This document shows positions 7,760-12,319 of a stretch of 12,319 bases of DNA, piece by piece. The DNA is taken from assembly GCA_937917025.1 (NCBI GenBank), contig CALFSF010000014.1, positions 1 to 12,319 on the forward strand, read 5' to 3'. Position 1 is the stretch's first letter; every line of letters starts with the position of its first letter. This DNA is from an uncultured Paraburkholderia sp. (GTDB taxonomy: Bacteria; Pseudomonadota; Gammaproteobacteria; Burkholderiales; Burkholderiaceae). The position numbers and the translations under genes were made by a program. The notes beneath the pieces are model-generated. The model was not told where the DNA came from, ran no database searches, and was given only the letters and a program-made list of their open reading frames with translations.

Positions 7760-7794
7760 GCCTGTCACTGCCGCCTCGCTCGCGGTTCATCACC

Positions 7795-7829
7795 CTGCCG
7801 CGCAACACCCTCGACGGGTTGCGCGGCAG
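7795..7829. terminator. Stem-loop between convergent zipA and hydrolase genes
   Basis: CTGCCGCGCAAC (7795-7806) and GTTGCGCGGCAG (7818-7829) form a perfect 12-bp stem with an 11-base loop. It lies in the 91-base gap between two convergent genes, where a bidirectional terminator is expected. Neither side has a clear T-run, so it is not a textbook intrinsic terminator. It may act with Rho, or by blocking 3' exonucleases. Confidence 0.6.
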
Positions 7830-7850
7830 CGGCCCGACAGGCGACCCGTT

Positions 7851-8693
7851 TCAGTTCACCTCCTTCGGCCATTTCGCGCCTTCGATCCACGCCTTGATCG
7901 CTGCAACGACGGACGCATCCTGGCCATTAAAGCCGTGATGCGCCATCGCCTTGCAGGGGTTGCCGCTCGCGTTGCCGCCGCTCACGGCGATGAAGTCGTG
8001 GCCGCTGGCAATGCGTTTTGCCGCTTCGAACGAACAGAGAAAGCACGCGTCGTCGACGTGATGCACGAATAGCTGGCGTGCGTGGATCGCGTTATAGTCG
8101 AAACCGTCGAGCGGCAGCGCCTGACCGCGCGAAGGGCTGCTGAGCGTCGATGTATGGACGACCGCTTGCCATGTGCTGGCAAGGTCCCGCCCGGCGAATG
8201 CCGTCGAAATCGTGCCCCGGCTCGTACCGACGAGGACGAGGTTCGCACCGGGAAAGCGACGCTTGAGGTCAGCGGCGATCTGTGCGATGTCCTGCGTGTG
8301 ACGTGACGACGCCCGGAAACGGTCGGTATAACCGTCGGGCAAATCGGAGGGCGAGTCCACGATTGCCGTAGCGAAGCGATCATCGACGATCAAGCCACGT
8401 GCGCGAACCAGAAAGTTGTTCTTCTCGCGCATCGTGATCTCGCCGTCCGCCTCCTGTCTAAGGTCCAGTCTGCCGTCGCCGCCTGGCATCATGACGAGTA
8501 CCCACGCAGGTTTGCTGTCGTCTTTCTGGGTGAGCAGATAGACGATCGATTGTCCGCCCGCAAGTGGCACAGTCACGACCTGCTCGCGCGCGGACGCCGG
8601 CAATGTATAGACCGCCGCGAGCATCACGCAGAGCGTTCGCAACAGCCTGGCCATGTACGGCACGTAGCTGGCGCGCAAGTGAAAAGATGACAT
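7851..8693 (-). CDS. Exported alpha/beta hydrolase of unknown substrate
   Basis: A 280-residue protein with a probable signal peptide: Arg17 and Arg20, a hydrophobic core at about 18-32, and a likely signal peptidase I site after Ala-Ser-Ala (33-35). The mature part looks like an alpha/beta hydrolase. The nucleophile elbow is GTSRG (156-160, Ser158) after strand NLVLV, with a likely acid Asp214 or Asp215 in HHVDDAC and a likely catalytic His252 or His253 in AHHGF. An early VMMPGGDG (67-74) fits the oxyanion region. Cys217, Cys220 and Cys247 could form a disulfide in the periplasm. The substrate cannot be read. The ATG at 8693 is chosen because AGGAG stands five bases upstream; Met14 (8654) would also leave an intact signal. 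It is alone on its strand, lies between zipA and ligA, and is convergent with zipA, so it is probably a later insertion into this neighbourhood. Confidence 0.82.
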   Translation of the reverse strand: MSSFHLRASYVPYMARLLRTLCVMLAAVYTLPASAREQVVTVPLAGGQSIVYLLTQKDDSKPAWVLVMMPGGDGRLDLRQEADGEITMREKNNFLVRARGLIVDDRFATAIVDSPSDLPDGYTDRFRASSRHTQDIAQIAADLKRRFPGANLVLVGTSRGTISTAFAGRDLASTWQAVVHTSTLSSPSRGQALPLDGFDYNAIHARQLFVHHVDDACFLCSFEAAKRIASGHDFIAVSGGNASGNPCKAMAHHGFNGQDASVVAAIKAWIEGAKWPKEVN

Positions 8694-8698
8694 GGATA

Positions 8699-8703
8699 CT
8701 CCT
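8699..8703 (-). promoter_or_regulatory. Ribosome binding site of the hydrolase gene
   Basis: The complement reads AGGAG and is five bases before the ATG at 8693. It decides that start over the in-frame Met14 at 8654. Confidence 0.65.
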
Positions 8704-8773
8704 GCAATCGATGCGCTGGATGGGTGGGGCGAGATGGTGCTGCAGCCGCCAGGTTCGCATCCGGTCGTGCCCC

Positions 8774-8779
8774 TGTCAA
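8774..8779 (-). promoter_or_regulatory. Candidate -35 box for the hydrolase gene
   Basis: The complement of 8774-8779 is TTGACA, a perfect -35 hexamer about 80 bases before the hydrolase ATG. The hexamer at 17-base spacing is only GAACCT (complement of 8751-8756), a poor -10. Either a weak or activator-dependent promoter, or chance. Confidence 0.3.
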
Positions 8780-8862
8780 CGTGTCGCGATGCGCGTTAGC
8801 CAGCCGGCCAGGAAGAAGAGGGGGGTGACTGCTGCAGATGCACAAAGCTGGCCGTTCGGACG

Positions 8863-8891
8863 ATGCCACGCCCCGCTCTTCCTGCGATAAT
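8863..8891 (+). promoter_or_regulatory. Candidate ligA-def promoter
   Basis: ATGCCA (8863-8868; 4 of 6 to TTGACA) lies 17 bases before GATAAT (8886-8891; 5 of 6 to TATAAT). TGC directly before the -10 gives the extended TGn motif. The expected transcription start is near 8898. This supports ligA being transcribed independently of smc-zipA and places the translation start downstream of about 8898, consistent with a start near 8929. Confidence 0.5.
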
Positions 8892-8897
8892 CTGGCG

Positions 8898-8916
8898 TCT
8901 GAGAATCTTCTGAGAA
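8898..8916 (+). repeat. Direct repeat TCTGAGAA x2 at the ligA leader start
   Basis: TCTGAGAA occurs at 8898-8905 and again at 8909-8916, an 11-base period close to one helical turn. It begins where the candidate ligA promoter would start transcription. It could be an operator, or a short duplication without function. The second copy contains the TGA (8911-8913) that closes the ligA frame upstream. Confidence 0.4.
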
Positions 8917-8928
8917 CCCGCCCCCAGC

Positions 8929-10980
8929 AGGGCTCGAACTTCCGCCCCTGATCCAGCAGTCGCGTCACCATCCGAGCGGGCCGCATGGCTGCGCGCCGAA
9001 CTTGAACGCGCGAATCATGCGTACTACGTGCTCGACCAGCCGGACCTGCCGGACGCCGAATACGACCGGCTCTTCAAGGCGTTGCAGCAGGTCGAGTCCG
9101 AGCACCCGGACCTGATCACGCCCGATTCGCCGACCCAGCGTGTCGGCGGCGAGGTCGCGCGTGGCTTTGAGCCGGTCGTGCATTCGATGCCGATGCTTTC
9201 GCTGAACAACGGTTTCGCTGACGAAGACATCGCCGCGTTCGACAAACGCGTGTCCGATACGCTCGGCGTGGCACCGGTCGACTACGCATGCGAACTCAAG
9301 TTCGACGGGCTCGCCATTTCGCTGCGCTATATCGACGGCCGCTTCGTGCAGGCGTCCACGCGCGGCGACGGCGAAACGGGTGAGGACGTGACCGAAAACA
9401 TCCGGACGGTCCGCTCTATTCCGCTCACGTTAAAGGGCAAGCGCGTGCCGGGGGTGCTGGACGTTCGCGGCGAAGTGCTGATGTTTCGCCGCGACTTCGA
9501 ACGCCTGAATGCACGGCAGCGCGAAGCGGAGCAGCGCGAGTTCGCGAATCCGCGTAACGCCGCAGCCGGCAGCCTGCGCCAGCTCGATCCGAAAATCACC
9601 GCGCAGCGGCCATTGTCGTTCTTCGCATACGGCATCGGTGTGCTCGAGGGTGCGGAGATGCCGGCAACACATAGCGCGCTGCTCGACTGGTATGGCGAAC
9701 TGGGCTTGCCGGTGAACCCGGAGCGGGCGGTGGTGAAGGGCGTGGAAGGGCTGCTGGCATTCTTCCATGCGGTCGGCGAAAAGCGGGATAGTCTGCCGTA
9801 CGACATCGACGGCGTCGTGTACAAGGTCAACAATCGCGACGAGCAGGACCGGCTCGGTTTCGTGTCGCGCGCGCCGCGCTTCGCGCTTGCGCACAAGTTC
9901 CCGGCGCAGGAAGCGCTCACGAAGCTTCTCGCGATCGATGTTCAGGTCGGGCGCACGGGCGCGATCACGCCGGTCGCCCGGCTGGAGCCCGTGTTCGTCG
10001 GCGGCGCGACCGTGACGAACGCGACGCTGCACAACGAAGACGAAGTGCGGCGCAAGGATATCCGCATCGGCGACACGGTCATCGTGCGCCGCGCGGGCGA
10101 CGTCATTCCCGAAGTAGTGAGCGCGTTGCTCGACCGGCGTCCCGCCGACGCGCGCGAGTTCGTGATGCCGACGCAGTGTCCGGTCTGCGGCTCCGCGATC
10201 GAGCGTCTGCCGGACGAAGTGATCGCACGGTGTAGCGGTGGGCTTTTTTGTCCCGCGCAGCGCAAGCAGGCGTTGTGGCACTTCGCGCAACGTCGCGCGC
10301 TCGATATCGACGGCCTGGGGGAAAAGATCATCGATCAGCTGGTCGAACAGAATCTGGTTCGCACGCCTGCCGATCTGTTCAACCTCGGGTTCTCGACGCT
10401 GGCCGCGCTCGACCGTTTCGCGGACAAGTCCGCGCAAAACCTGCTGGATTCGCTGGAAAAAGCCAGGCACACTACGCTCGCCCGCTTCATCTACGCGCTG
10501 GGTATCCGGCACGTCGGCGAATCGACTGCGAAGGATCTGGCGAAGCATTTTGGCTCGCTCGATCCGATCATGAACGCGTCGGTCGATGAACTGCTCGAAG
10601 TCAACGACGTCGGGCCGGTTGTCGCCGAGGCGCTTCATCAGTTCTTCGCTGAAGAGCACAATCGCACGGTGATCGAACAGTTGCGGGCTCCGGGCCGCGT
10701 GACGTGGCCGGAAGGCCCGCCCGCGCCGAAGGCGCCGCAGGGCGTGCTGGCGGGCAAGACCGTCGTGTTGACGGGCACACTGCCCACACTGGCGCGTGAC
10801 GACGCGAAAGAAATGCTGGAGGCGGCCGGCGCCAAAGTGGCCGGTTCGGTGTCGAAAAAGACTGACTATGTGGTCGCTGGCGCGGAAGCGGGCAGCAAAC
10901 TCGCGAAGGCCGAGGAACTCGGCATTCCCGTACTCGACGAAGAAGGTATGCGCAAGCTTCTGGAGGGGCATCCGACATGA
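8929..10980 (+). CDS. ligA: LigA, NAD-dependent DNA ligase (start codon unresolved)
   Basis: LigA seals nicks in replication and repair using NAD. Counting from 8929 (683 residues, normal for the family), domain Ia holds the NMN-binding Tyr32-Tyr33 and PDAEYDRL. The adenylation motif KFDG has its lysine at 124. Then come the OB fold, a zinc finger with four Cys (417, 420, 435, 441; spacing 2-14-5), helix-hairpin-helix repeats to about 600, and a C-terminal BRCT domain (605-683). The start is a problem. The frame is closed by TGA at 8911-8913, and no ATG, GTG or TTG occurs before GTG 9028, which would remove the Tyr pair. The residues after 8931 read ARTSAPDPA, resembling the MART-type N-terminus I recall for Burkholderiaceae LigA, with AGG (8929-8931) where ATG is expected. 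CTG at 8989 is the only upstream near-cognate option. Coordinates follow the homology, not a legal start. def overlaps the stop by four bases. Confidence 0.9.
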   Translation, partial: RARTSAPDPAVASPSERAAWLRAELERANHAYYVLDQPDLPDAEYDRLFKALQQVESEHPDLITPDSPTQRVGGEVARGFEPVVHSMPMLSLNNGFADEDIAAFDKRVSDTLGVAPVDYACELKFDGLAISLRYIDGRFVQASTRGDGETGEDVTENIRTVRSIPLTLKGKRVPGVLDVRGEVLMFRRDFERLNARQREAEQREFANPRNAAAGSLRQLDPKITAQRPLSFFAYGIGVLEGAEMPATHSALLDWYGELGLPVNPERAVVKGVEGLLAFFHAVGEKRDSLPYDIDGVVYKVNNRDEQDRLGFVSRAPRFALAHKFPAQEALTKLLAIDVQVGRTGAITPVARLEPVFVGGATVTNATLHNEDEVRRKDIRIGDTVIVRRAGDVIPEVVSALLDRRPADAREFVMPTQCPVCGSAIERLPDEVIARCSGGLFCPAQRKQALWHFAQRRALDIDGLGEKIIDQLVEQNLVRTPADLFNLGFSTLAALDRFADKSAQNLLDSLEKARHTTLARFIYALGIRHVGESTAKDLAKHFGSLDPIMNASVDELLEVNDVGPVVAEALHQFFAEEHNRTVIEQLRAPGRVTWPEGPPAPKAPQGVLAGKTVVLTGTLPTLARDDAKEMLEAAGAKVAGSVSKKTDYVVAGAEAGSKLAKAEELGIPVLDEEGMRKLLEGHPT
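10962..10966 (+). promoter_or_regulatory. Ribosome binding site of def inside the ligA 3' end
   Basis: GGAGG at 10962-10966, ten bases before the def ATG at 10977 and within the last ligA codons. With the ATGA overlap, this points to translational coupling of def to ligA. Confidence 0.55.
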
Positions 10981-11510
10981 TTCGTGAAATCCTGAAGATG
11001 GGCGATCCGCGTCTTCTACGCATCGCCGCACCGGTCGATCGTTTTGATACACCCGATCTGCATGACCTCGTGAAGGATATGTTCGACACGATGCACGATG
11101 CGAACGGCGCAGGGCTGGCCGCGCCGCAGATCGGCGTCGACCTGCAGGTCGTGATCTTCGGATTCGGGCGTAACGAGCGTTACCCGGATGCACCTTCCGT
11201 GCCCGAGACGGTGCTCATCAACCCGACCATCGCGCCGGTGTCGCAGGATATGGAGGAGGGTTGGGAAGGTTGCCTGTCAGTGCCGGGATTGCGCGGCGCC
11301 GTGAGCCGGTTCACGATGATCCGGTATCAAGGTTTCGATCAGTTCGGCAAACCAATCGATCGTGTCGCGGAAGGGTTTCACGCCCGCGTCGTTCAGCACG
11401 AATGCGATCACCTGATCGGCAAGCTCTATCCGATGCGGATCAACGATTTCTCGAAGTTCGGCTTCACCGAAGTGCTGTTTCCTGGGCTCGATCCGGGCAG
11501 CGACGATTGA
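10977..11510 (+). CDS. def: Def, peptide deformylase
   Basis: A 177-residue deformylase that removes the N-terminal formyl group from new proteins at the ribosome. All three family motifs are intact: GAGLAAPQIG (44-53), EGCLS (97-101) and HECDH (141-145). The metal ligands are Cys99, His141 and His145, and the catalytic Glu is 142. The metal is usually Fe(II). The ATG at 10977 overlaps the ligA TGA (10978-10980) as ATGA, so the two genes form an operon driven from upstream of ligA. Many Burkholderia carry another def next to fmt, so this may be one of two or more copies; the window cannot show that. A stem-loop terminator follows at 11577-11596. Confidence 0.96.
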   Translation: MIREILKMGDPRLLRIAAPVDRFDTPDLHDLVKDMFDTMHDANGAGLAAPQIGVDLQVVIFGFGRNERYPDAPSVPETVLINPTIAPVSQDMEEGWEGCLSVPGLRGAVSRFTMIRYQGFDQFGKPIDRVAEGFHARVVQHECDHLIGKLYPMRINDFSKFGFTEVLFPGLDPGSDD

Positions 11511-11576
11511 GGCGGTAGCCGTTCGCCGTCCGCCATTAGTAGTGTCAGGCGCGATCGCTCGCGCGCCGTAATGGAA

Positions 11577-11596
11577 ACGCCCGCGGATGCGGGCGT
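11577..11596. terminator. Bidirectional stem-loop terminator between def and the pseudouridine synthase
   Basis: ACGCCCGC (11577-11584) and GCGGGCGT (11589-11596) form a perfect 8-bp stem with loop GGAT. On the minus strand the stem is followed by TTCCATTA after its own final T, giving TTTCC; on the plus strand by CCTTGCGTT. The T content is modest but better than elsewhere, and the site lies between two convergent genes. Confidence 0.65.
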
Positions 11597-11654
11597 CCTT
11601 GCGTTCCAGTTCAACCGGACAGCGGCAGGCACGTTTTCCTGCGATGTCCGTGCG

Positions 11655-12319
11655 TCAGAACGATTCTTCAGCGTCGAGATAACGCCATTGTCCCTGGGGT
11701 AGTGCGCCGAGTTGAACGCGGCCCATTCGAACGCGCTTCAGCCCGACGACGTTCAGTCCGACCAGTTCGCACATGCGACGGATCTGGCGTTTCTTGCCTT
11801 CGCGCAACACAAAGCGGAGTTGCTCGCCGTTCTGCCAGCTCACCATCGCGGGCTTGAGCGGCACGTCGTCGAGCGACAGGCCGTGTCGCAACATCGCGAG
11901 GCTCTCCGGCGGAAAACGCTGGTCGATATCGGTTGCCTCGTCGCCGTAAGTCACGCGGACCAGGTATTCCTTGTCGATATCCGAATTTTCGCCGATCAGT
12001 TGCCGCGCGACGCGGCCGTCCTGTGTCAGGACCAGCAGGCCGGTGGAATCGATGTCGAGACGCCCCGCGGGTGCCAGCGCGCGCAGTTGCATACCCGTGA
12101 AGCGGATTCCCGAGCGGTCGCCTTCCCAGTGATTTTCGGGTGTGATGAGCGTGACGGCCGGCAGATATCCGTCCTCTGCCTGGCCGGACACAAAGCCAAC
12201 CGGCTTGTGCAGCAGGATCGTGACCTGTTTGGCCTGCTCGGCCCGGGCAGCCGGGTCGATTTCGATCTGTTGTTCCGGACGCACCTTTGTGCCGAGCGTG
12301 TCGATCCGGATGCCATCCA
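11655..12319 (-). CDS. 23S rRNA pseudouridine synthase, RsuA/RluB/E/F family (5' end missing)
   Basis: The gene enters from the right edge, and 220 codons plus the stop are visible. The first visible residues DGIRIDTLGTKVRPEQQIEI look like the end of an S4 RNA-binding domain, so the true start lies outside. An in-frame GTG at 12284 would cut that domain and is not the start. The catalytic domain shows LLHKPVGFVSG, the signature GRLDIDSTGLLVLTQDG with the catalytic Asp (codon 12054-12056), EYLVRV, and the conserved C-terminal stretch REGKKRQIRRMCE. The family isomerises specific uridines of 23S or 16S rRNA. The KRQIRRMCE and GLKRVRMGRV blocks look most like RluF, so U2604 of 23S rRNA is the likely target, but RluB/RluE are not excluded. 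It ends soon after the domain, without the basic tail of E. coli RluF. It is convergent with def. Confidence 0.87.
   Translation of the reverse strand, partial: DGIRIDTLGTKVRPEQQIEIDPAARAEQAKQVTILLHKPVGFVSGQAEDGYLPAVTLITPENHWEGDRSGIRFTGMQLRALAPAGRLDIDSTGLLVLTQDGRVARQLIGENSDIDKEYLVRVTYGDEATDIDQRFPPESLAMLRHGLSLDDVPLKPAMVSWQNGEQLRFVLREGKKRQIRRMCELVGLNVVGLKRVRMGRVQLGALPQGQWRYLDAEESF

Noticed and set aside
2852..7768. A 1638-codon open frame on the minus strand opposite smc and zipA
   Set aside because: It is the antisense shadow of two well-supported genes in very GC-rich DNA. Its translation is Arg/Leu/His-rich with no recognisable domain, and the plus strand encodes conserved Smc and ZipA motifs.
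8825..8890. A 21-codon frame (GTG 8825, preceded by AAGAGGGG) upstream of ligA
   Set aside because: It would end in the candidate -10 box, so it would not be on the main ligA transcript, and nothing else supports it.
10243..10251. A T6 run in the ligA zinc-finger codons (CTT TTT TGT) as a frameshift signal
   Set aside because: The frame stays intact through to the BRCT domain, and there is no slippery heptamer followed by a convincing structure.
11549..11564. A second hairpin GCGCGA / TCGCGC after def
   Set aside because: Only a 6-bp stem and no T-run; the stem-loop at 11577-11596 is the better terminator.
1..12319. Mobile elements, CRISPR arrays, tRNA/rRNA genes, toxin-antitoxin pairs or phage genes
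   Set aside because: No transposase, integrase, repeat-spacer pattern or RNA gene signature was seen on either strand.

Overview
The window looks like a core chromosomal segment of a high-GC betaproteobacterium in the Burkholderiaceae, most likely Paraburkholderia, Burkholderia or Caballeronia. The reasons are strong G/C preference at third codon positions, long open antisense frames, a dapC-dapD pair, and an smc - zipA - (gap) - ligA - def order with protein sequences of Burkholderia type. The assignment rests on recognising the proteins, not on a database search. I see no prophage, insertion sequence, CRISPR array, tRNA or rRNA, and no obvious new defence or biosynthetic system.

Layout, left to right. 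(1) Minus strand, 1-1448: the lysine/diaminopimelate genes dapC (complete) and dapD (first 53 codons, running off the left edge), with a TATAAT-like -10 box upstream of dapC. (2) Plus strand, 1635-2721: a drug/metabolite transporter of the EamA family. Just upstream is a possible 42-codon leader ORF with a perfect AGGAGG that overlaps the transporter start. (3) Plus strand, 2870-7759: smc (chromosome condensin ATPase) followed by zipA (FtsZ anchor). A candidate smc promoter overlaps the transporter stop codon, and the smc leader is structured and lacks a clear Shine-Dalgarno. (4) Minus strand, 7851-8693: an exported alpha/beta hydrolase lying between zipA and ligA and pointing the other way. 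A 12-bp perfect stem-loop separates it from zipA. (5) Plus strand, about 8929-11510: ligA (NAD-dependent DNA ligase) and def (peptide deformylase), overlapping by the 4 bases ATGA. A good extended -10 promoter precedes ligA. (6) Minus strand, 11655 to the right edge: the catalytic part of a 23S rRNA pseudouridine synthase of the RsuA/RluB/E/F family, convergent with def and separated from it by a stem-loop terminator.

Functionally this is housekeeping. DapC and DapD make meso-diaminopimelate for peptidoglycan and lysine. Smc, ZipA and LigA serve chromosome folding, division and replication/repair. Def and the pseudouridine synthase serve translation. The transporter and the hydrolase are the accessory pieces.

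The points most worth a second look are these. ligA has no ATG/GTG/TTG before its conserved NAD-binding Tyr pair, and AGG sits where family resemblance predicts ATG. The hydrolase splits the zipA-ligA neighbourhood. A leader ORF may be coupled to the transporter. ZipA appears to carry a second, degenerate ZipA-like domain.
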